A stretch of 64,000 bases of DNA from Haloterrigena gelatinilytica (GTDB lineage Archaea; Halobacteriota; Halobacteria; Halobacteriales; Natrialbaceae). A model generated the notes under the pieces. That model searched no databases. It was given only the letters and a program-made list of their open reading frames with translations, and was not told the DNA's origin. Below are positions 23,131 through 32,076 of the stretch, piece after piece. The position numbers were made by a program, and so were the translations under genes. The DNA lies in contig NZ_JABUQZ010000001.1 in the NCBI RefSeq assembly GCF_013342145.1, positions 496,001 through 560,000 of the forward strand. The letters run 5' to 3'. Each line of letters starts with the position of its first letter. Within the stretch, counting starts at the first letter, position 1.

Positions 23131-24960
23131 TCAGGCCTCCCAGGCCTCGACGAACTCGGTCGGCAACGTCGTGATGTCGATCCCCCAGGCGATCGGCAGC
23201 CACGCGAAGGCGACGAGCGTGATCAACGCGATGCCGATGACGTTGAGTCCGGCGCCGATGCGGGCCATCTGGGGCAGCGAGATGTAGCCGCTGCCGAAGA
23301 CGATCGCGTTCGGCGGGGTCGCGACGGGCAGCATGAACGCGAACGACGCGGCGGTCGCCCCGGCGATCATCAGCCCGTAGGGATGGACGCCGATGCCGAC
23401 CGCGACGCCGGCCAGAATGGGCATCAGCATCGCCGTCGTCGCCGTGTTCGAGGTGACCTCCGTCAGGAAGATCGTCATGGAGACGACGGCGAACAGGACG
23501 ACGATCATCGAGACGCCCTCGAGGGCCTGGAGCTGTTCGCCGATCCAGGCCGCGAGGCCGGTGTCGCCGAAGCCGGAGGCGATCGCGAGTCCGCCGCCGA
23601 ACAGGAGAATGACCCCCCACGGGATGTCGACGGCGTTCGTCCAGTCGAGCAGGAAGGTGCGATCGCCCTCGACCGTCGTCGTCGGCAGCGTAAACAGGAC
23701 CATCGCGCCGCCGATCGCCACGATGGTGTCGGCGTCCTCCGGGGGCGCGACGTCGAAGAGCGGCTCGATCAGGCTGGCTCCGATCCAGCTTACGGCCATC
23801 CCGGCGAAGACGATCGCGACCAGTTTCTCCTGCCTGTTCATCGGTCCGAGTTTCTCGAGTTCCCGATCGATCGTGTCCGCGCCGGCGGGGAGTTCATCGA
23901 ACTGCGGCGACACCGCGCGGGTGACGTAGGCGTAGACGGCGACGAGGCCGACGATCGAGATGGGGACGCCGTAGAGCATCCACTCGGCGAAGGAAACCGA
24001 CTGATCGAAGAGCGCGTCGGCTTGGCCCGCGAAGAGCACGTTCGGCGGCGTGCCGATCAGCGTCGAGACGCCGCCGACGGACGCGCCGTAGGCGATACAG
24101 AGCATCAGGGCGATGCCGAAGGAGAAGTTGCCCTCGCTCGTGTCGACGTCGAGCCCGGTTTCGTCGACCAGATCGGCGGTCTGGTAGATAACCGCCAGCG
24201 CGATGGGGACCATCATCATGACGGTCGCGCTGTTCGAGACCCACATCGAGAGGAACGCGGTCGCGAGCATGAACCCGAGAATGAGCCGCGAGGGCTCGGT
24301 GCCGACGGCCTTGATCGTCCGCAGGGCGATCCGGCGGTGGAGCCCCCACCGCTGCATCGCCATCGCGAGGAAGAACCCGCCCATGAAGAGGAAGATCAGC
24401 GGGTGACCGTAGGACGGCGTCGTGTCCGCGACCGGGAGCGCGCCGGTCAGCGGAAAGAGGACGATCGGCAACAGCGAGGTCGCCGGGATCGGGATCGCCT
24501 CGGACATCCACCAGACGGCGACCCACGCGGTGACCGCGGCGACGGCCTTCCCAGCGGCCGACAGGCCGTCGGGCGTCGGCGAGAGGAAGATCAGGGCGAA
24601 CAGGAGCGGCCCGAGGACGAACCCGATCCGCTGGCGCAGATCGTACGTCCCGCCGACGTCGAACGGCGAGCTCCCGTCGTCGCCCCGGTCGCCGCCGCTA
24701 CCGCCGGGATCGTCGCCGCTTCCGGGACCGCCTTCGGCGGTCCGGTCCTCGGCCGTAGTACCGTCGCCCGGATCGCGGCCCCCGTCCGGAAAGACCCGCC
24801 GCGCGAGGCGTTTCTCCTCCTCGGAGACGCCGTCCATGTCCTCGAGGATCAGCGGTGCGTCGAGCGTGAGGTACGCTTTCGTCTGGGCGTTGAGTTTCCA
24901 CAGCGACACCCAGAGCACGCGGATGAACTTTTGAACCGTTTTCCGAGAGTTCCGCACCAT
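23131..24960 (-). CDS. DASS/SLC13 family anion:sodium symporter
   Basis: This is a 609-residue transporter. Residues 1-110 form a soluble N-terminal region with an acidic, Gly-rich linker. The remainder has about a dozen hydrophobic helices. Family landmarks include MSEAIPIPATSLLP and SNTATTAM near the second hairpin; the first counterpart is SNSATVMMM. These SNT-type motifs bind sodium and the dicarboxylate or sulfate carboxylate. Substrate (succinate-type, sulfate or phosphate) is not decidable. A long upstream frame extension to 25233 is rejected because a TATA box (24984-24992) lies just before the ATG at 24960. Confidence 0.88.
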   Translation of the reverse strand: MVRNSRKTVQKFIRVLWVSLWKLNAQTKAYLTLDAPLILEDMDGVSEEEKRLARRVFPDGGRDPGDGTTAEDRTAEGGPGSGDDPGGSGGDRGDDGSSPFDVGGTYDLRQRIGFVLGPLLFALIFLSPTPDGLSAAGKAVAAVTAWVAVWWMSEAIPIPATSLLPIVLFPLTGALPVADTTPSYGHPLIFLFMGGFFLAMAMQRWGLHRRIALRTIKAVGTEPSRLILGFMLATAFLSMWVSNSATVMMMVPIALAVIYQTADLVDETGLDVDTSEGNFSFGIALMLCIAYGASVGGVSTLIGTPPNVLFAGQADALFDQSVSFAEWMLYGVPISIVGLVAVYAYVTRAVSPQFDELPAGADTIDRELEKLGPMNRQEKLVAIVFAGMAVSWIGASLIEPLFDVAPPEDADTIVAIGGAMVLFTLPTTTVEGDRTFLLDWTNAVDIPWGVILLFGGGLAIASGFGDTGLAAWIGEQLQALEGVSMIVVLFAVVSMTIFLTEVTSNTATTAMLMPILAGVAVGIGVHPYGLMIAGATAASFAFMLPVATPPNAIVFGSGYISLPQMARIGAGLNVIGIALITLVAFAWLPIAWGIDITTLPTEFVEAWEA

Positions 24961-24983
24961 TTTTCTAGCGGTTCCAGGTAGAG

Positions 24984-24992
24984 GGTGTAAAC
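24984..24992 (-). promoter_or_regulatory. TATA box of the DASS transporter gene
   Basis: GTTTACACC on the minus strand is centred 28 bases before the ATG and excludes the longer upstream start. Confidence 0.5.
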
Positions 24993-25257
24993 GGTACCGA
25001 TTCAACCATCTGTTGAAGAATATCACGGAAACAAGATAGTGTATTCGAGCGGTAGTCAACACGGTTGGAGTTGTATTCCTGTGATCGGCACTACGTCGGA
25101 ACCGCGCTCGGTTACTCCGCGTCGGGTCGCCGCGCGTTCGGTCGATCACGGACTCCACGCAGTCGCGCGCCGTTGCCGCACTGCCGCTCGCCTCTCGCTC
25201 GTCGCTTCCGGCAGGGAGCGGCGAAATCTCCAACTCCCCGGGCGCTGTACTCGAGGT

Positions 25258-25644
25258 GTGCCACTCTTACAGTTCGATACGACGCTGTCGCCGTCGGCCG
25301 AGGAAAAGACGGCGCTGGCCGACCGGGTGACGGACCTCTACACGACGGAGATGGAGACGACGGCGGGCCACGTCGCGGTGACGATCCGCGAGCGCGATCC
25401 GGCCGACCTCCACCTCGGGCGCGCGGTCGACGGACCGATCGTCTTCCTCGACGCCGAGATCCGGCGCGGTCGACCGTTCGAGCGCAAGCGCGCGTTCGCG
25501 CTCGAGGCGATGGCGTACGTCTGCGAGACGTTCGACGTCCCCGAATCGAACGCGAAGGTCGTCTTCACCGAACATCCCGGAGAGCAAATGATGGGCGTCG
25601 ACCGCGTCGGCGGCGAGTGGGACGGCGACGAGGAAGGCGAGTAA
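25258..25644 (+). CDS. Tautomerase-superfamily protein
   Basis: This is a 128-residue protein from a GTG start that places Pro directly after the initiator Met (PLLQFDTTLS). The N-terminal proline is the catalytic base of the 4-oxalocrotonate tautomerase superfamily. A helix (SAEEKTALADRVTDLY) and strand (HVAVTIRE) follow in the usual beta-alpha-beta order, then a second unit near residues 62-105. The length, about twice that of bacterial 4-OT, suits a fused pair. Substrate is unknown. The 297 bases between it and the DASS gene hold only that gene's promoter. Confidence 0.75.
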   Translation: MPLLQFDTTLSPSAEEKTALADRVTDLYTTEMETTAGHVAVTIRERDPADLHLGRAVDGPIVFLDAEIRRGRPFERKRAFALEAMAYVCETFDVPESNAKVVFTEHPGEQMMGVDRVGGEWDGDEEGE

Positions 25645-25755
25645 CGACACGTCACGCGAGTAACGTCGACGACGAGCGCGCGGTTGGTGTGACCCGGAAC
25701 CCGTCTCCGCTACCGGGACAGTCAAGCGCGTCCTCGGGAAAGGCCGTGACGTCCG

Positions 25756-26952
25756 ATGGACCGGTCGTACTGGCGGACGGTCTCGCTCGTGACGCTGTGG
25801 CAGGTGTCGGCGAGCGTCTGTTACTACACGGTCTTCGCGGCGACGCCGTTCTTCCGCGACGAGTTCGGCCTCTCCCGGTTCGCCGTCGGCCTCGTCGTGA
25901 CGGCGCTCACCCTGGGCTACGCGATCTGGCTCCTGCCGGTCGGGGCGGTCATCGACCGCTTCGGCGAGGGACGAACGCTGGTCGTCGGCCTCGTCGGTCT
26001 TGGAATTGGCGCCATGCTGGTCGCCGGCGCACCGACGTACGCGCTGTTGCTCGCGGCGGCGTTTTTCCTCGGCTCGACGTACGCGACCGCGATTCCGGGG
26101 ACGAACAAGGCGATCTACGACGCCATCGCGGCGGGCCGCCAGAACCTCGCGCTGGGGATCAAACAGGTCGGCGTCACCGCCGGCAGCGGCGTCAGCGCCC
26201 TCCTCGTGACCGGACTGGCGGGCGCGCTCTTCTGGCAGGCCGGCTTCCTGATCGCCGCCGGGTTCGCCCTCGTCGTCGCCGGCGTCTTCGCCGTCTGCTA
26301 CCGCGGCGCGGGCGAGGGCGGGCGAGCGGAGTATCCGGACTTCCGGGCGCTGTCCCGCAACCGCCCCTACCGCGTGCTCGTCGCGGCCGGCTTCTTCCTC
26401 GGCGCGGCGCTGTTCACCACGACGGGCTACACGGTGTTGTACCTCGAGGAATCGATCGGCGCCTCGGTCGTCGGCGGCGGCGGCGTCCTCGCGCTCGTCC
26501 AACTGTTCGGCAGCGTCGGCCGCCTCGCCGGCGGCTGGCTGAGCGACACTCTCCCCGGCGAACCTCACGTTCGGATCGGCGCGATCCTGATCGTCCAGGC
26601 GCTCGCGGGTTCCCTCCTGTTCGTCGTCGTCGCCGCGACCGCGACGCCCGTCGCGGCCGCCGTCGCCTTCTCAGCACTGGGGTTCTTCGTCCTCGGGAAC
26701 ACGGGCGTCTACTACTCCTACATGGCGACGCTGGTCACCGCCGACGAGATGGGCGGCGCGACCGCCGCCGGCCAGCTCTCCCTGGTCGCCGGCTCCGTCG
26801 TCGCCCCGCCCGCGTTCGGCTACCTCGCCGACGCCGTCGGCTACCGCGCCTCGTGGTGGCTGCTCGCCGCCGGTACCGCCCTCGCCGCCGGGCTGCTGGC
26901 CTACGCCGTTCGCCTCGAGCCGCCGGTCGACGAGCCGGCGATGCGGGAGTGA
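25756..26952 (+). CDS. MFS transporter
   Basis: This is a 398-residue major facilitator protein with 12 predicted helices. The loop after helix 2 has the family motif in weakened form (GAVIDRFGEGR). The equivalent in the second half is GGWLSDTLPG. Short N- and C-termini face the cytoplasm. No substrate-specific motif was recognised. It lies downstream of the tautomerase gene by 111 bases on the same strand. Confidence 0.85.
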   Translation: MDRSYWRTVSLVTLWQVSASVCYYTVFAATPFFRDEFGLSRFAVGLVVTALTLGYAIWLLPVGAVIDRFGEGRTLVVGLVGLGIGAMLVAGAPTYALLLAAAFFLGSTYATAIPGTNKAIYDAIAAGRQNLALGIKQVGVTAGSGVSALLVTGLAGALFWQAGFLIAAGFALVVAGVFAVCYRGAGEGGRAEYPDFRALSRNRPYRVLVAAGFFLGAALFTTTGYTVLYLEESIGASVVGGGGVLALVQLFGSVGRLAGGWLSDTLPGEPHVRIGAILIVQALAGSLLFVVVAATATPVAAAVAFSALGFFVLGNTGVYYSYMATLVTADEMGGATAAGQLSLVAGSVVAPPAFGYLADAVGYRASWWLLAAGTALAAGLLAYAVRLEPPVDEPAMRE

Positions 26953-26990
26953 CGGTTCGGAGGCGGCGCTCGGGCACGAACCGGAGGACG

Positions 26991-27000
26991 ACTTTAGAAC
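26991..27000 (+). promoter_or_regulatory. TATA box of the single-domain uspA gene
   Basis: ACTTTAGAAC is centred 27 bases before the ATG at 27022. Confidence 0.5.
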
Positions 27001-27021
27001 CTGGATGACGTACGGTAGCAC

Positions 27022-27504
27022 ATGTATCGCGTCCTGCTCCCGGTCGACGACGACGAATCGCGAGCGCGCGCCCAGGCCGAGGCCGTGAGTGACCTGCCGG
27101 CGGCCGCCGCGGAGATCCGCGTCGACGTCCTCCACGTCCACGAGGAGGTGACGGCACCCGACGCGGAGTGGGCGGCCGGCGGCTTCTCCGACGAGTACGC
27201 CGAGGAGATGGCCGACAACCTCAGGAACGTTCAACGGCTGCCCGACTCCGTCGAGACCGCCGCCGACGTCCTCGAGGCGGCCGACGTCGAGTACGCGATC
27301 CACGAGACGACGGGCGACGCGCCCGAGATGATCCTCGAGGCCGCCGCGGAACTCGACAGCGACGCGATCGTCCTCGGCGTCGGCGAGCGTTCCCCCGTTG
27401 GGAAGGTGCTGTTCGGCAGCGTCGTGCAGGCGGTGATCCTCGAGAGCGACCGGCCGGTGACGGTCGTCTCCGCCGCAGAGGAGGGCGACGGCGAGTCGGC
27501 GTAA
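27022..27504 (+). CDS. Universal stress protein (UspA family)
   Basis: This is a 160-residue single UspA domain. The N-terminal strand is YRVLLPVDDDESRA. The nucleotide-binding loop appears as GVGERSPVGKVLFGSV, close to the ATP-binding pattern G-x2-G-x9-G-S. A long acidic insertion (residues 55-75) precedes it. It is a soluble stress-linked protein of unknown specific role and a single gene with its own TATA box. Confidence 0.88.
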   Translation: MYRVLLPVDDDESRARAQAEAVSDLPAAAAEIRVDVLHVHEEVTAPDAEWAAGGFSDEYAEEMADNLRNVQRLPDSVETAADVLEAADVEYAIHETTGDAPEMILEAAAELDSDAIVLGVGERSPVGKVLFGSVVQAVILESDRPVTVVSAAEEGDGESA

Positions 27505-27611
27505 CGCCAGTGGATCGGCTTCACTGTCAGTAGATAGTGTCCGAGTTCGCTATTTGGAACGAGTTGTGGGGTCCTCGACTGCGCCTTACGGAATTCGCTC
27601 TCTGCTAGTAA

Positions 27612-27854
27612 TCAATCCCCCAACGAAGAGCCAACCATAGAAATTGCTGTGAGGACTACTATAGTTACTACCAAATAATTGCTGATAGTGTACATATAGA
27701 GACCAACTAGAAGAAGCGCTGTGACAGACATAACTAGCCCAATGCGATCTCTCCCTTCGTAAAAATACATATATAAACTGATCGCAGAAGCTGTAAGAGC
27801 TAAAACCACTACGATATCGACGCTGTAGAGGAATTCAAACTCTCCCTCACTCAT
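27612..27854 (-). CDS. Small membrane protein in an AT-rich patch
   Basis: This is an 80-residue protein with three hydrophobic segments (FLYSVDIVVVLALTASAIS, LVMSVTALLLVGLYMY, NYLVVTIVVLTAISMV) and a short charged loop. No family was recognised. Codons are rich in A and T in third positions, unlike nearly every neighbour, which suggests recent transfer or relaxed selection. The ATG at 27854 is chosen because a TATA element (27877-27887) sits 28 bases before it. The upstream extension to 27962 would include that element. Confidence 0.6.
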   Translation of the reverse strand: MSEGEFEFLYSVDIVVVLALTASAISLYMYFYEGRDRIGLVMSVTALLLVGLYMYTISNYLVVTIVVLTAISMVGSSLGD

Positions 27855-27876
27855 ATCTATTTTTCGCTGACTGAAG

Positions 27877-27887
27877 CCTAAATATTT
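27877..27887 (-). promoter_or_regulatory. TATA box of the small membrane protein gene
   Basis: AAATATTTAGG on the minus strand is centred 28 bases before the ATG at 27854. Confidence 0.5.
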
Positions 27888-28015
27888 TTCCTTAGTAACT
27901 CCTTTGGAAGAATGCCCGGTACCGTTTCCGGTAGCAATTTTTGATATCACGAACGACTTCACGCCGACTGTGAGCGATTCGACAGACGGTTGAAACCACT
28001 ACATCAACGCACCGA

Positions 28016-29266
28016 TCACCGCAGACAGGCCGCGACGACCTCAAGCATCCCCTCACCTCTTACTTCGTCGGCGAACAGCGGGACGCGCCGCACCTCGGTG
28101 CCGCGGAAGAGTTCCTGGGCTTCGGCGAGGGCGCCCTGCTGGACGTCCCACCGGCGCTGGCAGAACTCGCAATCGTCCAGATTCGGCTGGAGGAACTCGC
28201 CCCGAACGTCGTCGGTGACGTTCGACAGCGGCTCCATGACGCGGTTGACGACGACCGTGCCCACCGGAATCCGGAACTCCTCGAGTTGCCCGCGCAGGCG
28301 CTTGGACTCGAAGACGCTCATCTCCTCGGGGACCATGACGATCCGGAAGTCCGTCCGCGCGGGATCCTGCAGGGCCGCTCGCAGGCGCTCGATGCGCTCG
28401 CGGAGTTCGTCTAAGTCCCCGAGGTCGTCCTCCTCGGGCGCTTCTTGGCCGGGGAACATCCCCTTCATCCCCTCGAGCATGCCGCTGATGCGCTGGCGCA
28501 TCTTCATCATCCGACCCATCATGGTGTCCATCAGTTCCGGGAGCTTCAGGAGCCGGAGGGTGTGGCCCGTCGGCGCGGTGTCGATGACGACGCGCTCGAA
28601 CCGGGGGTCGTCCATGTACTCGAGCAGCAGTTGCATCGCGGCGGCCTCGTCGGCGCCGGGCATCGCGCCGCCGAACAGCGCCTCCATCGGCGACCCGTCA
28701 CCGCCGCCGAGCAGGTCGCCGAGCCCGCCCATACCGCCCATTTCGCCCGCGCCGCCGTCGCCCCCGCCGAAGGGACCCGCGCCGCCGCCGTCGCCCCCGC
28801 CGAACGGCCCCGCGGTTCCGTCGTCCGCGTTCGCCGCGTCGTCGGGACCGCCGGCGCCCCCGTGGAAGGCGACCTCGCCCGCCTCCATCGCGGACTCGGG
28901 GTCGATCTCAGCCGCGTAGAGGGGGATATCGTCGCGGATCCGGCCCGGTTCGGCCGGCACGTCGGTCTCGAAGGTGTCCGACAGCGAGTGGGCCGGATCC
29001 GTCGAGACGACCAGCGTCGACGTGCCGCCGCGGGCGCTGTCCAGCGCGGTCGCGGCGGCCATCGTCGTCTTTCCGACGCCGCCTTTCCCGCCGTAGAGCA
29101 CGTAGTCCGGGCCGTCGACGGGATCGTCGGACGGCTCCACGTCGATGGTTTCCCGTTCCTCGTCCTCGAGGGAGTCCGTCGGCGTCACCTCGATGGTGTG
29201 GGCGTCGTCGGTCTCGTCCGCCGTCTCGGCCTCCTCGTCGACCCGCTCGGCGTCGATTCCGCTCAT
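28016..29266 (-). CDS. ArsA/Get3-type ATPase with Met-rich region and CxxC
   Basis: This is a 416-residue ATPase. After an acidic 50-residue extension come the P-loop (YGGKGGVGKTT, about residues 58-68), STDPAHSLSD, and the switch region VIDTAPTGHTLRLLK (about 227-241). The CEFC pair (Cys366, Cys369) matches the zinc-bound dimer site of Get3. A Met-rich helical stretch (MDTMMGRMMKMRQRISGMLE) resembles the hydrophobic client-binding region of Get3. Before it is a Gly/Asp-rich insertion with two GPFGGGDGG copies. Roles known for the family are tail-anchored protein targeting or arsenite-pump driving. The client-binding features favour the first. Confidence 0.85.
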   Translation of the reverse strand: MSGIDAERVDEEAETADETDDAHTIEVTPTDSLEDEERETIDVEPSDDPVDGPDYVLYGGKGGVGKTTMAAATALDSARGGTSTLVVSTDPAHSLSDTFETDVPAEPGRIRDDIPLYAAEIDPESAMEAGEVAFHGGAGGPDDAANADDGTAGPFGGGDGGGAGPFGGGDGGAGEMGGMGGLGDLLGGGDGSPMEALFGGAMPGADEAAAMQLLLEYMDDPRFERVVIDTAPTGHTLRLLKLPELMDTMMGRMMKMRQRISGMLEGMKGMFPGQEAPEEDDLGDLDELRERIERLRAALQDPARTDFRIVMVPEEMSVFESKRLRGQLEEFRIPVGTVVVNRVMEPLSNVTDDVRGEFLQPNLDDCEFCQRRWDVQQGALAEAQELFRGTEVRRVPLFADEVRGEGMLEVVAACLR

Positions 29267-29383
29267 AGCGATCGATTCGCTACCCTGTCACGAGTATTCG
29301 TCGGTCTCGAGCGACCCCGTCCGGGTCGCGATCGGAATCGGTCGCCAGCGAAGCCGTGGACTCTCGAGCCGACGACTCGAGAG

Positions 29384-30853
29384 TCACGCATCGCCGCGAG
29401 CGAGGTCGACGAGCCCCAGACAGATCGGGGCCGCCCACAGCGTCGCGTACAGCGCCTGCGAGAACGGATTTGCGAGGATCGAGTACGCGATCCCGTGGGG
29501 CCACGAGCGGAACGGAACCGCGTCCCAGGCGGCACGGTAGGCCCGCAGGCAGTAGTACGCCCAGACGATGACGTTGAAGCCGACGAGCAACTGCACCGTC
29601 AGCGGGAGCGCCACCGACGCGCCGCCCGCGGACAGCACCGCGACGAGCGCCGCGGCGGGAACCCCGACGACGGAGAGCAGCGCCAGCGACTGCAACAGCA
29701 GCGTTCCGGACCAACACCGGAGGTCGTCGACGCCGCTCCAGCCGCGCGCGAAGAACCGTCGGTACAGGTCGCGCGTCCACGCTCGCTTCCGGTCGAGCCA
29801 CGCCTCGAGCCCAGCGGGGCAGTCAAGTCGGACGTACCGATCGACGACGCCGAGCGCGTTGCCCCGGTGGGAGGCGGCCAGGCCGAGCGGGACGTCGTCG
29901 CCCGTCCGGCGTCGCCACGCCGTGACGTCCTCGAGGACGCGCCCGGTCGCCAGATAGCCCGAGCCCAGCAGGTGGTACGGCCCCGTACTCGAACGGTGGC
30001 CCAGATCCGACCACGCCGCCGTCGCCATCGAGTCGAGCAGCGGGAGGATCCCCGCGTCGACGTCGCGAACCGTGTGTTTGGTCTGGACGACGTCGTACTC
30101 CTCGAGACCGGCGACCGCGAGTTCGAACGCATCGACCGGCAGCCAGCTTCCGGCCTCGAAGACGGCGACGAGGTCGTCGGCCGCGACCGAGCGGGACTCG
30201 AAGGCGGCGGTCAGCATGGTCGCCGCCGTCGGCGACGTCCCCGTTCCGGTGGCCCACCACGCGCGTTCGCCGTTCTCGGGCGGATTCCCGCTCTCGACGC
30301 CACCGCCGCCCGCAGGCGCGCCAGCGCCCCGCGTTTGCTCGACCGCGCGGGCCGCGGCGTCGAGTGAGAGGGTCTCGACCTCGAGCCCCGGTGGCCGCTC
30401 GGCGTCGATCGCGCCCTCGAGTGCGAGCGCGTCCGTCTCGCGGGGCTCGTAGACGACGGTGACCGAAACCAGCGACGTCGGATAGCTCTGGGCGGCGATG
30501 CTCGCGAGCGTCGACTCGAGGCCCCGCCAGCGGCCGTGAATCAGCGGCACGAAGACGTGGATTCGCCGGCGGAGTGCGGGCGGGAGCCGACAATCGGGGC
30601 CGAGACTGTGCTTGCGCTCAGGAGAACCACGTTCGTCCTTGGGAGACCCACCGTCAGTCTGGATAGCGACTCGGCTGGACTGTTCGTCTTCGCGACCGAT
30701 TCGGCCGCCGTTGGCCTCGAGAACTCGTCCGAGCGTCCGCTCGTCGACGACGTTCGCGGGTCGGCGCAGGAACAGCGCCAGCAGGCCGCAGTTGACGACG
30801 GCGTAACAGAGCTGGGTCAGGACGAACGCGGCGACGAGGACCTCGAGGGCCAT
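29384..30853 (-). CDS. Membrane-bound family 2-type glycosyltransferase, degenerate
   Basis: This is a 489-residue protein. An N-terminal helix (EVLVAAFVLTQLCYAVV) is followed by a GT-A-like catalytic region (IHVFVPLIHGRWRGLESTLASI) and three C-terminal helices. The overall plan matches processive or dolichol-linked GT2 enzymes. The metal-binding DxD position reads VFEAGSWLP (Glu233-Ala-Gly), so the second acidic residue is missing. The acceptor-side region LDRKRAWTRDLY is present. It may use an altered mechanism or be inactive. The ATG at 30853 is preferred to the GTG one codon earlier. Confidence 0.7.
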   Translation of the reverse strand: MALEVLVAAFVLTQLCYAVVNCGLLALFLRRPANVVDERTLGRVLEANGGRIGREDEQSSRVAIQTDGGSPKDERGSPERKHSLGPDCRLPPALRRRIHVFVPLIHGRWRGLESTLASIAAQSYPTSLVSVTVVYEPRETDALALEGAIDAERPPGLEVETLSLDAAARAVEQTRGAGAPAGGGGVESGNPPENGERAWWATGTGTSPTAATMLTAAFESRSVAADDLVAVFEAGSWLPVDAFELAVAGLEEYDVVQTKHTVRDVDAGILPLLDSMATAAWSDLGHRSSTGPYHLLGSGYLATGRVLEDVTAWRRRTGDDVPLGLAASHRGNALGVVDRYVRLDCPAGLEAWLDRKRAWTRDLYRRFFARGWSGVDDLRCWSGTLLLQSLALLSVVGVPAAALVAVLSAGGASVALPLTVQLLVGFNVIVWAYYCLRAYRAAWDAVPFRSWPHGIAYSILANPFSQALYATLWAAPICLGLVDLARGDA

Positions 30854-30950
30854 CACTCACTACACAACTCGCGTCGCCCCGTATCTGTATTGCGGCCGGT
30901 AGCGGTCGACGGTCGACGTCCCCCTCGATCGTCGACGGTCGACGCGCTCC

Positions 30951-31964
30951 TCAGTCGAAGTACGCCGCGAGTCGCTCGGCCGCTTCCTCGACGCGGGGCG
31001 TGACGAGCGCGAAGCGGAGCCAGTCGGACCGCGAGTCGCCGAAGGCCTCGCCGGGCATCCCCGCGACGCCGGCCTCGTCGATCAGGCGTTCGACGTTCTC
31101 GAGCGTCCCCGGATAGCCGTCGAAACGGGCCATGACGTAGAACGACGCGTGGTGTACTCGTCGGGCAAGGTCGCGACGCGCTCGCGCCCGCAGACTCGGG
31201 GCGTCTGGCCCCGCAGACGTACTGGCGGGCCGAGTCGTCTTGGCGTTCTCGACGAGCTCCGGCGGGAAGACGGCGTAGCCGACCCGAACGCCCGTGATCG
31301 CCATCGACTTCGAGAAGGCGTTGGTGACGATCCGGTGGCTCGAGTCGACGCCCAACGCGGACGCGAACTCGCCCGAGAGGTCGTAGTGGTCGTACACCTC
31401 GTCGCTGATCAGGATCGCGTCGTACTCCTCGGCGACGTCGACGAGGGCCGCCATCGTCGACTCGGGATAGACCGCACCGGTCGGATTGTTCGGCGTGGCA
31501 ACTACGATGGCGGCCGTCTCCTCGCTCGCCGCCTCGCGGACGTCGGCCGGATCGAGCCGCCCCTCGTCGTCCGTCGCGACGAACCGCTGCGTTCCGTCGA
31601 GCATCGTCGTCTTCCCCGGATAGTAGGGGTAGACCGGGTCCGTCAGCACGATTTCGTCGCCGCGGTCGCGCTCGAGCGCGCGGGCCATCGCGAGGTAGTT
31701 GGCCTCGCCCGCGCCGTTCGTGACGACGATCTGGTCGGCGTCGACGCCCCGCCGGGCCGCGATCTCCTCGCGGAGCTCGAGCAGGCCCTCGCTGGGGGCG
31801 TACTGGAACCGGTCGGGCTCGAGATCGGCGTAGTCGCGCAGCCCCTCCCGGAGCGCCTCGGGAGGCTCCCAGTCGGGGTTGCCGCTGACCATGTCGATGA
31901 CGTCGCCCGCCGCCCGATTCGCGTACTCCATGACGTGGAAGAACAGCGGCGTCTCGTAGTCCAT
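30951..31964 (-). CDS. PLP-dependent class I/II aminotransferase with a scrambled internal segment
   Basis: This is a 337-residue fold-type I aminotransferase. It has Asn160 in ATPNNPTG, Asp188 in ISDEVYDH and the PLP lysine Lys219 in NAFSKSMAITGVRVGY. The C-terminal domain resumes at SFYVMARFDGYPG. Between ELVENAKT and this point the product reads about 30 Arg/Ala/Ser-rich residues (about 243-273) unlike any aminotransferase. Family-like fragments appear there in other frames (RQYVCGA, LPDEY). Relatives are usually about 370-380 residues, so roughly 35-40 are missing. The gene is probably damaged or mis-sequenced. Confidence 0.75.
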   Translation of the reverse strand: MDYETPLFFHVMEYANRAAGDVIDMVSGNPDWEPPEALREGLRDYADLEPDRFQYAPSEGLLELREEIAARRGVDADQIVVTNGAGEANYLAMARALERDRGDEIVLTDPVYPYYPGKTTMLDGTQRFVATDDEGRLDPADVREAASEETAAIVVATPNNPTGAVYPESTMAALVDVAEEYDAILISDEVYDHYDLSGEFASALGVDSSHRIVTNAFSKSMAITGVRVGYAVFPPELVENAKTTRPASTSAGPDAPSLRARARRDLARRVHHASFYVMARFDGYPGTLENVERLIDEAGVAGMPGEAFGDSRSDWLRFALVTPRVEEAAERLAAYFD

Positions 31965-32076
31965 GCACGAGAGAGGGGCGGCGCGGACCGTCATTCTTTC
32001 CGTTCCGGGCAACCGGTCCGTTCGATCTTCCCCTTGTCTCGATCGTCGGTACCGCTCGTTCTGCGGCGAAGACCGG

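Noticed and set aside
24961-25233. N-terminal extension of the DASS transporter
   Set aside because: It lies across the TATA box at 24984-24992 and its residues lack any similarity to the family.
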